Source: Microglena sp. YARC (taxonomy: Eukaryota > Chlorophyta > Chlorophyceae > Chlamydomonadales > Chlamydomonadaceae). Taken from it: 64,000 nucleotides of DNA. The position numbers and the translations under genes are program-made. The notes under the pieces were generated by a model. The model made no database searches and had not been told where the DNA came from. It was given only the letters and a program-made list of their open reading frames with translations. Below, in pieces: positions 22,293 to 35,200 of the stretch. The stretch is from the NCBI GenBank assembly GCA_022414725.1, contig CM039465.1, positions 17,791,581-17,855,580 on the forward strand, in the 5' to 3' direction. Numbering within the stretch: position 1 is the first letter of the stretch; each line of letters starts with the position of its first letter.

Positions 22293-25200
22293 GTGAGATA
22301 TGGACGCACGATCCCGTGCTATCGGCCTTTAGGTGGTCCAGTATTTAGAGATGTGTCTCGGTGGGTTTGCTGGGCTGGGCTGAGTAGAGTGGGGTATGGT
22401 GGTGGGGGTAGTGCAATTGCTTCGGCTTGCGGTGGACTACTTTTTCTTCAGCCCGGCAGTCCAAGAAATGCCCCTTGTCTTCCTGCACAGTTGCCAGAGC
22501 TAAGGTGAGATATGGACGTACGGTCCTGTGCTATCGGCCTTTAGGTGGTCCAGCACGTGGGGCTGTGTCTCGGTGGGTTGGTTAGGCTGGGCTGGGCTAG
22601 GCTGAACTGAGTAGAGTGGGGTATGGTGGGGGAGGGTAGTGCAATTGCTTAGCTTGAGGAGGACTACTCTGGTGTCAACTGAAATCCAAGACTGGTCCCT
22701 GCCCTGTTTTGGGGTGGGGGTGTGTGTGTGGGGGGGTGCGTCGGTAGTAGAGTGGTTGCATGGTGACACATGGGGCCGGCTACACTAGTCAGAAATACCC
22801 CACACCCACCGCCCCTGGCTTCGTGCTCCATGGGGTTCGGGGGCAGTGCATCGCTCTGGGGGGCCCCGGGTTCACCACGCTAGTTCTCTTACACCCCCCT
22901 TTAAAGTAAGGGTGGGTCCGATAGGGATCTCAACTCATATATTGCTAATCCCTCTGGAATAAAGGGGGGCCCAAAGAGAGTGTGTAAGGGGGTATAAATA
23001 GGGAAAGGTATAAATAGGGAAAAGCATAGCTTTAGCTAACCACCCCAGGGCATGCCAAACCTACAGCTCTGTGGTCGCACCCAGTTGCTGAATTTGCGGC
23101 TTGTTGCACACACACAAACAAGCAGCCCCTGCACAGTTGCCAGATCTAAGGTGAGATATGGACACTCGGCCCCGTGCTATCGGCCTGTAGGTGGTTCAGT
23201 ATTTCGAGTTGTGTCTCGGTGGGTTGGTTAGGCTGGGCCGGCTGGGCTGGGCTGGGCTAGGCTGGGCTGAGTAGAGTGGGGTATGGTGGTGTGGGTAGTA
23301 AAGTTGCTTCGGCTTGAGGTGGACTACTTTTTCTTCAGCCCGGAAGTCCAAGAAATGGCCCTTGCCTCTCCTGCAAAGTTGCCAGACTTAGGCAAGAATT
23401 GGTCTAGTGCTAATTGACCTTCAGGTGGTGCAGTATTTGGGGTTGTGTCTTGATGGATTGGTTCGGCTGGGCTGGGCTGGGCTGGCTGAGTAGAGTGGGG
23501 TATGGTGGGTGGGTAGTAAAAGTTGCCTCGGCTTGAGGGGGACTACTTTGGTGTCAGCCCGGAAGTCCAAGAAATGGCCCTTGCCCCTCCTACGCAGTTG
23601 CCGGGTTGGTGTAGTGTGGTGTTTGGTGCGTAGTGTGGTGGTGGTGTGTGGTGTGGTGGTGTATGGTGCAGTGGTGTGTGGTGTGTGGTGGTGTGTGTGG
23701 TGGTGTGTGGTGTGGTGTGGTGAGGGCACACGCAGGTATTCAACCTATGCTCCCCATGAGGCAGAGGGGGGCAGCCAAGGGGGGTTGGGTGGGGCAATTG
23801 TTGTGTGGTTTGATTGTGTGGTGTGGTGTGGTGAGGTTAGACACAGGTATTCGACCTATGCTCCCCATGAGGCAGAGGGGGATAGCCTAGGGGGGTTGGG
23901 TGGGGCAGTCGTGGTGTAGTGTGTGGTGGTGTGGTGGTGTGGTGTGGTGAGGGCACACGCAGGTTTTCGACCTATGCTCCCCTTGAGGCAGAGGGGGGCG
24001 GCCTATTGGGGTTGGGTGGGGCAGTTGTTGTGTGGTTTGGTTGTGTTGTGTGGTGTGGTGAGGGCACACGCAGGTATTCAACTATGCTCCCCATGAGCAG
24101 AGGAGGGCAGTCTAGGGGGTTGGGTGGGCAGTTGTTGTGTGGTGTGGTTTATGGTGCGTGGTGCTGTGCTGTGGTGTGGTGAGGGCAGACGCAGGTATTT
24201 GACCTATGCTCCCCATGAGGCAGAGGGGGGCAGACTAGGGGGGTTGGGTGGGGCAGTTGTTGTGTGGTGTGGTTTTATGGTGTGTGGTGTGGTGTGTGGT
24301 GTGATGAGGGCAATCGCAGGTATTTGACCTATGCTCCCCATGAGGCAGAGGGGGGCAGCCTAAGGGGGGTTGGTAGGGCAGTTGTTGTGTGGTTTGGCTG
24401 TGTGGTGTGGTGTGTGGTGCTGTTGTGTGGTGGGCGCAGCCTAAGGGGGTTGGGTGGGGCAGTTTGTTGTTGTTATTGTTAAGGGCTTGAAGGGGACTTT
24501 AATCTGGATATCCATGACATGGTCCTGCTATCATGCACAGTTGCCAGCTCCACACATACTCACTTACACACATACACACATACGCACACACTCACTTACA
24601 CATACTCACATACACATACTAACACACACAGTTGCCAGCTCCAGGGTGAGGCATGGTCTGGGGTGGGGTAGGTTGAGTTGGTCTGGGTGGGGTGGGGGTA
24701 GGTCAAGGTGGGCTGTGCTGGGTGGGGTAGGGTGAGATGGTCTGGGGTGGTGTAGGGCAAGGTGGGCTGTGCTGGGTGGGGTAGGGTGAGATGGTCTGGG
24801 GTGGTGTAGGTTAAGGTGGGCTGTGCTGGGTGGGATAGGGTGAGGTGGGCTGGGTTAGGGTAACGTGGGCTGGGTGGGGTACGGTGAGGTCAGCTGCTTG
24901 GGGTAGGGTGAAGTGGGCTGGGTGTAGTGTGTTGTGTTGTATTGGTTTTTTGTTGGGTTTTGTGTTGTATTGGTGTTGTTTGTTGGGTTGTGTGTTGTGC
25001 TGGTGTTGTGTGTTGGGTTGGGTTGCTTGTTATTTTGGTGTTGTGTTTGCGTTGGGTGTTATATTGTGTTGTGTGTTGAAATAGTGTTGTTTGTTGTGTT
25101 GTGTGTTGTATTGGTGCTGTGTTGGTATTATGTGTTGTGTTGTGTGTTTTATTGGTGTTGTGTTGATGTTGTCTTTTGGTTTGTGCTGTGTGTTGTGTGT

Positions 25201-25372
25201 TGGGTTGGGTCCGTCAAGTCGTTGGCGCATTTGGAGTCCAGTACAACACCAGGTAATGCCATCATCAACATCATCAGCAGCAGCAGCAGCACCAGCACCA
25301 CACTAACAACAACAACAACAATAATAATAACACAACAACAACAACAACAACAACAACACCGACAACAATACC

Positions 25373-25405
<33 letters not shown>

Positions 25406-26185
25406 AACAACAACACAACAACAACAACAACAATAACATCAACACAAGCAGCACAACAACACCAACAACAACAACAAACAACACACCATCAAACACCATC
25501 ATCAGCACCACCAACACCACCAACACCATCACCACCATTGTCATCATCAATATTATTGCTCCTGTGAAGGGACCGAGCACTGGCGAAGGATATCGTGGCT
25601 GGTGTCACGACTCTGCGTCGACGCCTTGACTTCATCATCTCTAAGTTGACCAACAAGACAGCAACTGAAATGGAGCCTGGGATGAGACAGGTACTGCGTG
25701 TATGTATGCGGGTGGGGGGGGGAGGGGGGAGGGGTACGTGTGTTTGTGTGGGTGTGGGAGGGGGTGGGGTGGGGGGGGGGGGGCAGGGGGGGAAGTGTAA
25801 ACAATGTGATGAATTGTGTGGTGAGTTTGGGTGGTGTATGAAATGGAGCCTGGGATGATACATGTGCTGCGTGTTTGAGGGTTGGTGGGTAGGTGGTGGT
25901 GCAGTAGTGGTGGTGGTGGGGAATGTGTGTTGTGTGTAGGGTTGGTGGGTGTTTAGTGTGTTGGGTGGTGTATGAAATGGAGCCTGGGTTGATATGGGTG
26001 CTGCGTGTTTGAGGGTGGGTGGGTTGGTGGGTGGTGTAGTGGTGGTGGGGGTGGGGTATGTGTTTGTGTGTAGGGGTGGGTGTTTAGTGTGTTGGGTGGT
26101 GTATGAATGGAGCCTGGGATGATACGGGTGCTGCGTGTTTGAGGGTGGGGGTGCGGGGTGGGTGGGGGTGGGAGTATGTGTGTTC

Positions 26186-26216
<31 letters not shown>

Positions 26217-29200
26217 GGGGGGGGGGGGTATTATGTGACGAGTTGTTTAATGTGTTGGGTAGTGTTTTGAAATGGAGCCTGGGATGATACATGTGCTGCA
26301 TGTGTGTGTAGTGGTGGTGGTGTGTGTTTGGGGGGGTGGGGGGGGGCTCATCTGTTAGGGTTTCCCACACATACAGTACTCGTCTGTTAGGGTTTCCCAC
26401 TCGTACTTCAGAGTCAACTGACTGCTATTGTAGCTACGTAAAAATTACATCTAAAGGTTATGGGCACATCGCACTGCAATCTGCAAGCTACCTTCTTGGC
26501 TCTGTACATCACACCGCAATCTGCACGCTACCTTGTGCGCTCTGCACTTTGCACCGCAATATGCAAGCTACCTTCTTGGCTCTGCACATCGCAATGTAAT
26601 CTACACGCTACCTTGTGCGCTCTGCACATCGCACCGCAATCAACAAGCTACCTTCTCGGCTATGCACATCACACCGTAATCTACACGCTACCTTGTGCGC
26701 TCTGCACATCGCACCGCAATCAACAAGCTACCTTCTCGGCTTTGCACATCACACCGTAATCTACACGCTACCTTGTGCGCTCTGCACATCGCACCGCAAT
26801 CTGCAAGCTTCCGTCTTAGCTCTGCACATCACACCGTAATCTACACGCTACCTTGCGCGCTCTGCACATCGCACCGCAATCAACAAGCTACCTTCTCAGC
26901 TATGCACATCACACCGTAATCTACACGCTACCTTGCGCTCTGCACATCACAACGCAATCTGCAAGCTTCCGTCTTAGCTCTGCACATCGCACCGTACTCA
27001 GTACGCTACCTTAGCTCTGCACATCGCACCGCAATCGACAAGCTACCTTCTTGGCTCTGCACATCGCACCGTAATCAGTACGCTACCTTGCGCTCTGCAC
27101 ATCGCACCGCAATCGACAAGCTACCTTCTTGGCTCTGTACATCGCACCGTAATCAGTACGATACCTTAGCTCTGCACATTGCACCGCAATCGACAAGTTA
27201 CCTTCTTGGCTCTGTACATCGCACCGTAATCAGTACGCTACCTTAGCTCTGCACATCGCACCGCAATTGACAAGCTACCTTCTTGGATCTGTACATCGCA
27301 CCGTAATCAGTACGCTAACTTAGCTCTGCACATCGCACCGCAATCGACAAGCTACCTTCTTGGCTCTGTACATCGCACCGTAATCAGTACGCTACCTTAG
27401 CTCTGCACATCGCACCGCAATCGACAAGCTACCTTCTTGGCTCTGTAGCCTTGCATCGGCACAGCTCTTGTCCCATCTGAAAGTCTGCTGCTGTCACAGC
27501 TTCAGTATGAGCTCCTTTCTGACTCATTCGCATTGTAGGAAACAGCAGCGTCATCTAGGCGCCGTACTCTAAGCAAGGCTGAATGCCTTTCAACAAGTTT
27601 TGGGTGGGTGGAGGGGGAGCGGGATTTGGGTGTGAAGCAATTGAGGGGGGGTGGGGATGAGGGGGTTGGGGGTAAGGGGTGTGGGTGTGGGTGTAGGCGC
27701 CGTACTCTGAGCAAGGCTGAATGGAACCATTTTGAAGCTTCTTTCCGACATGTCTGGATCATCGTAGGGGGAGTGAGGGGCCGGGTTTAAGAGGTTTCGA
27801 GCTCGGTTCAAGTAGACATGGATGGTCTCGTCAGGGCCAATGCAAATTGTGTTTAATTGTTTAAGTGCGATGTCCTGTTGTTGTGGAAGGGGGCACCGTA
27901 TTGTTTGCATATAATGCGAATGAGTTCAGAAGTGCAAGGTATCCAGAAAAAGAATAATGAGGAAATGGAAGTGAGCCGAAGCTATGGATGTGGAGATTCA
28001 GACCCTCAGATTAAGATTAACTTGGCCCCTCACTCCCCCAACCTGGGGTTATCTTGTCATGTCGGAAAGCACCTTCAGCATGATACCGTTGACAGGCATT
28101 CAGCCTCGCCCAGAGTATGACACCTACAGATCGCTGCTGTACGTGTCACACTCTGGGCGAGACTGAAGGCCTTTCAACAGAATCATGCTGAAGGTGCTTC
28201 CTGACATGACAGGATCACCGTTGGGGTTGTGAGGGCCCCCCCTCCCTCCGATGATGCCAGGGCTGACGGACTCAAGCCTCGTATTTCTCAGATAAGTAGC
28301 AACAAGGCCGTCACAGTCGCCCTGTTGTGCTTCCCTCAGCGACGGGGTCACCGCACCAGCAAGTTCTGGGTGTACAAGGGTGCTGTAGGAGGTTAGGATG
28401 GTGGGTTCCAACAGGGAAAGATCACCATGGGGGGAAGTGAGGTCCCCCCCCCCCTCCCTCTGATGATAACAGGGCTGACGGACTCAAGCCTCGTATTTCT
28501 CAGATAAGTAACAACAAGGCCATCACAGTCATTTGTGCTTCCCTTTGCAACGGGGTCACCGCACCAGCAAGTTCTGGGTTTACAAGGGTGCCGTAGGAGG
28601 TTAGGATGATGGTTCCGACAAGACAAGATCACTGTGGGGGGAGTGAGGGGCCGAGTTTAGGAGGTTTCGAGCTCGGTTCAAGTAGACATGGATGGTCATG
28701 TCAGGGCCAATGCGTAGTGTGGTTAATTGTTGAAGTGCGATGTCCTCTTGTTGTGGAAGGGGGGCACCTACTGATTCTGTAGAATGCGAATGAGTTTAGG
28801 AGCAAAATGTATCTGGAAACAAATAGCGAGGAAATGGAAGTGAACGGAAGCTATTGACGCAAAGATTCAAGCCCTCAGATTAACTTGGCCCCTCACTCCT
28901 CCAACCTGGGGTGATCTTGACGTGTCGGAAAGCACCTTCAGCATGATACCGTTGACAGGCATTCAGCCTCGCCCCGAGTATGACACCTACAGGACGCTGC
29001 TGTACGTGTCACACTCTGGGCAAGGCTGAAGGCCTTTCAACAGAATCATGCTGAAGGTGCTTCCTGACAAGACAGGATCACCGTGGGGGGAGTGAGGGCC
29101 CCCCTCCCTTTGTTGATGCCAGGGCCGACAGACTCATGTTTCTCAGAACTGTAACAACAAGGCCGTCACAGCCGCGTATTTCTCAGATATGTAACAATAA

Positions 29201-32200
29201 GACCGTCACAGTCGCCCTGTCGTGCTTCCCTCAGCGACGGGGTCTGCGCGCTAGCAAGTTCTGGGTGTACAAGGGTGCCGTAGGAGGTTAGGATGATGGT
29301 TCCGACAAGACAAGATCACTGTTGGGGGAGTGAGGGGCCGAGTTTAGGAGGTTTCGAGCTCGGTTCAAGTAGACATGGATGGTCATGTCAGGGCCAATGC
29401 GTAGTGTGGTTAATTGTTGAAGTGCGATGTCCTCTTGTTGTGGAAGGGGGGCACCTACTGATTCTGTAGAATGCGAATGAGTTTAGGAGCAAAATGTATC
29501 TGGAAACAAATAGCGAGGAAATGGAAGTGAACGGAAGCTATGGACGCAGTGATTCAGGCCCTCAGATTAACTTGGCCCCTCACTCCCCCAACCTGGGGTG
29601 ATCTCGTCATGACGGAAAGAACCTTCAGCATGATACCGTTGACAGGCATTCAGCCTCGCCCCGAGTATGACACCTACAGGACGCTGCTGTACGTGTCACA
29701 CTCTGGGCAAGGCTGAAGGCCTTTCAACAGAATCATGCTGAAGGTGCTTCCTGACAAGACAGGATCACCGTGGGGGGAGTGAGGGCCCCCCTCCCTTTGT
29801 TGATGCCAGGGCCGACAGACTCATGTTTCTCAGAACTGTAACAACAAGGCCGTCACAGCCGCGTATTTCTCAGATATGTAACAATAAGGCCGTCACAGTC
29901 GCCCTGTCGTGCTTCCCTCAGCGACGGGGTCTGCGTGCTAGCAAGTTCTGGGTGTACAAGGGTGCCGTAGGAGGTTAGGATGATGGTTCCGACAAGACAA
30001 GATCGCTGTGGGGGGAGTGAGGGGCCGAGTTTAGGAGGTTTCGAGCTCGGTTCAAGTAGACATGGATGGTCATGTCAGGGCCAATGCGTAGTGTGGTTAA
30101 TTGTTGAAGTGCGATGTCCTCTTGTTTTGGAAGGGGGGCACCTACTGATTCTGTAGAATGCGAATGAGTTTAGAACCAAATGTATCTGGAAACAAATAGC
30201 GAGGAAATGGAAGTGAACGGAAGCTATGGACGCAGTGATTCAGGCCCTCAGATTAACTTGGCCCCTCACTCCCCCAACCTGGGGTGATCTCGTCATGACG
30301 GAAAGAACCTTCAGCATGATACCGTTGACAGGCATTCAGCCTCGCCCCGAGTATGACACTACAGGACGCTGCTGTACGTGTCACACTCTGGCAAGGCTGA
30401 AGGCCTTTCAACAGAATCATGCTGAAGGTGCTTCCTGACAAGACAGGATCACCGTGGGGGGAGTGAGGGCCCCCCTCCCTTTGTCGATGCCAGGGCCGAC
30501 AGACTCATGTTTCTCAGAACTGTAACAACAAGGCCGTCACAGCCGCGTATTTCTCAGATATGTAACAATAAGACCGTCACAGTCGCCCTGTCGTGCTTCC
30601 CTCAGCGACGGGGTCTGCGTGCTAGCAAGTTCTGGGTGTACAAGGGTGCCGTAGGAGGTTAGGATGATGGTTCCGACAAGACAAGATCACTGTTGGGGGA
30701 GTGAGGGGCCGAGTTTAGGAGGTTTGAGCTCGGTTCAAGTAGACATGGATGGTCATGTCAGGCCAATGCGTAGTGTGGTTAATTGTTGAAGTGCGATGTC
30801 CTCTTGTTGTGGAAGGGGGCACCTACTGATTCTGTAGAATGCGAATGAGTTTAGGAGCCAAATGTATCTGGAAACAAATAGCGAGGAAATGGAAGTGAAC
30901 GGAAGCTATGGACGCAGTGATTCAGGCCCTCAGATTAACTTGGCCCCTCACTCCCCCAACCTGGGGTGATCTCGTGTCGGAAAGAACCTTCAGCATGATA
31001 CCGTTGACAGGCATTCAGCCTCGCCCCGAGTATGACACCTACAGGACGCTGCTGTACGTGTCACACTCTGGGCAAGGCTGAAGGCCTTTCAACAGAATCA
31101 TGCTGAAGGTGCTTCCTGACAAGACAGGATCACCGTGGGGGAGTGAGGGCCCCCTCCCTTTGTTGATGCCAGGGCGACAGACTCATGTTTCTCAGAACTG
31201 TAACAACAAGGCGTCACAGCCGCGTATTTCTCAGATATGTAACAATAAGGCCGTCACAGTCGCTGTCGTGCTTCCTCAGCGACGGGGTCTGCGCGCTAGC
31301 AAGTTCTGGGTGTACAAGGGTGCCGTAGGAGGTTAGGATGATGGTTCCGACAAGACAAGATCACTGTTGGGGGAGTGAGGGGCCGAGTTTAGGAGGTTTC
31401 GAGCTCGGTTCAAGTAGACATGGATGGTCATGTCAGGGCCAATGCGTAGTGTGGTTAATTGTTGAAGTGCGATGTCCTCTTGTTGTGGAAGGGGGGCACC
31501 TACTGATTCTGTAGAATGCGAATGAGTTTAGGAGCAAAATGTATCTGGAAACAAATAGCGAGGAAATGGAAGTGAACGGAAGCTATTGACGCAGTGATTC
31601 AAGCCCTCAGATTAACTTGGCCCCTCACTCCTCAACTGGGGTGATCTCGTGTCGGAAAGAACCTTCAGCATGATACCGTTGACAGGCATTCAGCCTCGCC
31701 CCGAGTATGACACCTACAGGACGCTGCTGTACGTGTCACACTCTGGGCAAGGCTGAAGGCCTTTCAACAGAATCATGCTGAAGGTGCTTCCTGACAAGAC
31801 AGGATCACCGTGGGGGGAGTGAGGGCCCCCCTCCCTTTGTTGATGCCAGGGCCGACAGACTCATGTTTCTCAGAACTGTAACAACAAGGCCGTCACAGCC
31901 GCGTATTTCTCAGATATGTAACAATAAGGCCGTCACAGTCGCCCTGTCGTGCTTCCCTCAGCGACGGGGTCTGCGCGCTAGCAAGTTCTGGGTGTACAAG
32001 GGTGCCGTAGGAGGTTAGGATGATGGTTCCGACAAGACAAGATCACTGTTGGGGGAGTGAGGGGCCGAGTTTAGGAGGTTTCGAGCTCGGTTCAAGTAGA
32101 CATGGATGGTCATGTCAGGGCCAATGCGTAGTGTGGTTAATTGTTTGAAGTGCGATGTCTCTTTGTTGTGGAAGGGGGGCACCTACTGATTCTGTAGAAT

Positions 32201-35200
32201 GCGAATGAGTTTAGGAGCAAAATGTATCTGGAAACAAATAGCGAGGAAATGGAAGTGAACGGAAGCTATTGACGCAGTGATTCAAGCCCTCAGATTAACT
32301 TGGCCCCTCACTCCTCCAACCTGGGGTGATCTTGACGTGTCGGAAAGCACCTTCAGCATGATACCGTTGACAGGCATTCAGCCTCGCCCCGAGTATGACA
32401 CCTACAGGACGCTGCTGTACGTGTCACACTCTGGGCAAGGCTGAAGGCCTTTCAACAGAATCATGCTGAAGGTGCTTCCTGACATGACAGGATCACCGTG
32501 GGGGGAGTGAGGGCCCCCCCTCCCTCCGATGATGCCAGGGCTGACGGACTCAAGCCTCGTATTTCTCAGAACTGTAACAACAAGGCCGTCACAGACGCCC
32601 TGTCGTGTTTTCCTCAGCGAGGGGGTCACCGCGCCAGCAAGTTCTAGGTGTACAAGGGTGCTGTAGGAGGTTAGGATGGTGGGTTCCAACAGGGAAAGAT
32701 CATCATGGGGGGAAGTGAGGTCCCCCCCCTCCCTCTGATGATAACAGGGCTGACGGACTCAAGCCTTGTATTTCTCAGATAAGTACCAACAAGGCCGTCA
32801 CAGTCGCCCTGTCGTGCTTTCCTCAGCAAGGGGGTCACCGCGCCAGCAAGTTCTGGGTGTACAAGGGTGCTGTAGGAGGTTAGGATGGTGGGTTCCGACA
32901 TGACAAGATCACCATGGGGGGAGTGAGGGGCCGAGTTTAGGAGGTTCTAAGCTCGGTTCAAGTAGACATGGATGATCTCGTTAGGGCCAATGCAAAATGT
33001 GGTTAATTGTTGAAGTGCGATGCCCACCTGTTGTGGAAGGGGGGCACTGTACTGTTTGCGTAGAATGCAAATGAGTTCAGAAGCATAATGTATCTGGAAA
33101 CAAATAGTGAGGAAATGGAAGTGAAGGGAAGCTATGGACGCAGTGATTCAGGCCCTCAGATTAACTTGGCCCCTCACTCCTCCAACCTAAGGTTATCTTG
33201 TCATGTCAGAAAGAACCTTCAGCATGATTCCGTTGACAGGCATTCAGCCTCGCCCAGAGTACGACACCTACAGGACGCTGCTGTACGTGTCACACTCTGG
33301 ACGAGGCTGAAGGCCTTTCAACGGAATCATGCTGAAGGTGCTCTTTGACATGACAGTATCACTGTAGGGTGAGTGAGGGCCAAGTTCATCTGGCGTCCTG
33401 AATCTTTGGTTCACTTCCATTTCCTATATATTCATTTTTCTGGATACTTTGCGCTTCTGAACTCATTCGCATTCTACGGAAACAATACGGTGGCCCCCTT
33501 CCACAACAGGAGGACATCGCACTTCAACAATTAACCACACTTCGCTTTGGCCCTGACAAGACCATCCATGTCTACTTGAACCAAGCTCAAAACCTCCTAA
33601 ACTTGGCCCCTCACTCCCCCCACGGTGATCCTGTCATGTCGGATAGCATGTTCAGCATGATTATGTTGAAAGCCTTCAGCCTTGCCCAGAGCTGTTACTG
33701 TCGTTGTTGTTGTTGTTGTTCTTGTTGTTGTAGTTCATTGTTGTTATTGTCCTTGTTGCCATTGTTGTTGCTGTTGCTGTTGTTGTTGTTATGGTATGGC
33801 TCCTGCCATCCCCTGTGACGCGTGTCGTCCTCCCTTGTCCTCCTGTATAGTGCTGGGTAACCTACAGTACTCACATGTTATGGTTTCCCATGCGTACTTC
33901 AGAGTCGACTGACTACTATTGTAGCTACGTGAGCGTAACATAAAAAGTTTGTGTTGTTGTTTTTATCATCGTTCATGTAGTTGTTGTCGGTATTGGTGTT
34001 GGTGGTAGTTGTTGTGCTTCTGGTGTTGGTGTTGCTCTTTTGAATAAATGTCAGCTCTCAGAACTTTTGTTTCCGTGCAACCTGTCACAATTTAAGCAAC
34101 TCAGTGCACTGTGTTTCATTTTTCGACGACGCGTCGCCATTCCGTCGCCATTCCGTAGAATGCTACACCCCCCGGACCCCCCTATATCGGGACGCGCTGC
34201 CCCCCGACTCCCCCAGGCTCCGCGCTTCGCGCTCCGCCATGCGATGGCTACGCAGATATCCTGAAATCAGGGTTGAGTAGCCCAAGTAGCTACTCAACCT
34301 GGACTACAGAAATCTGAAATTAAAAACACTGTCAGTGCAACCTCAGTGCGACGCCATAACCCTTAACCTCCCGAAGCACAAAATGCAAAGCTTATTTTTT
34401 TGGGGGGGGGGGGGGGGGGGGGGGGGGGCATGTCTGACAGTTCAGCCAGACCAATCCGTCGCCATGCAGGGACTGAATTACAAGGCGGCGTCGGAAAAAA
34501 AGGGGCTCTCAGCACCCATGACTCTCTCAACACTCGGATCTCAACTCATGTGATGCTTTGTGTTTATATTTCCCTGATAAAAAATATGCCAAAGATGGCG
34601 AGCGGCCAAATTATTGCCTGAAGCTATGTAACCAACTAAAAGTTCAAATATGGTGCTTTCCCTGCAGGTCCTGAGGATGTGCATCTACAAGCATGCCAAG
34701 TGCCAGCTAGCTCCCCATGCGCTGAATGAACACGTAGAGATAGCTAAGCTTGTGATCAGGTCTCTGCCCATTCGCTGATTCCCCCTTGATTCCCCATGCG
34801 GGTCCTGAGGATGGGCATCTACAAGCATGCCGAGTGCCAGCTAGCTCCCCATGCGCTGAATGAACATGTAGCGATAGCTAAGCTTGTGATCAGGTCTCTG
34901 CCCATTCGCTGATTCCCCCTTGATTCCCCATGCGGGTCCTGAGGATGTGCATCTACAAGCATGCCGAGTGCCAGCTAGCTCCCCATGCACTGAACGAACA
35001 CGTTGAGATAGCCAAGCTTGTGATCAGGTCTCTGCCCATTCGCTGATTCCCCCTTGATCCCCCCTGCAGATCCTGAGGATGGGCATCTACGAGCTTACCG
35101 AGCGCCAGCTAGCCCCCCATGCACTGAACGAACACGTTGAGATAGCCAAGATTGTTATGCGCCCATCCTCTGGCGGATTCACCAACGGCGTTCTGCGGAG

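Noticed and set aside
25241..25407. Poly-Gln and Ser/Thr-rich coding segment
   Set aside because: It is a CAA/CAG microsatellite upstream of the exon 2 acceptor.
33851..33911. A terminal exon reading NLQYSHVMVSHAYFRVD after exon 2
   Set aside because: The phase does not fit, and exon 2 joins perfectly to the NusB exon at 35070 (QILRMGIYEL), which matches the family.
21547..33911. A separate RGG-protein gene ending before 34 kb
   Set aside because: Exon 1 and exon 2 complete the NusB domain that continues at 35070 with correct phase, so 21547-51198 is one gene.
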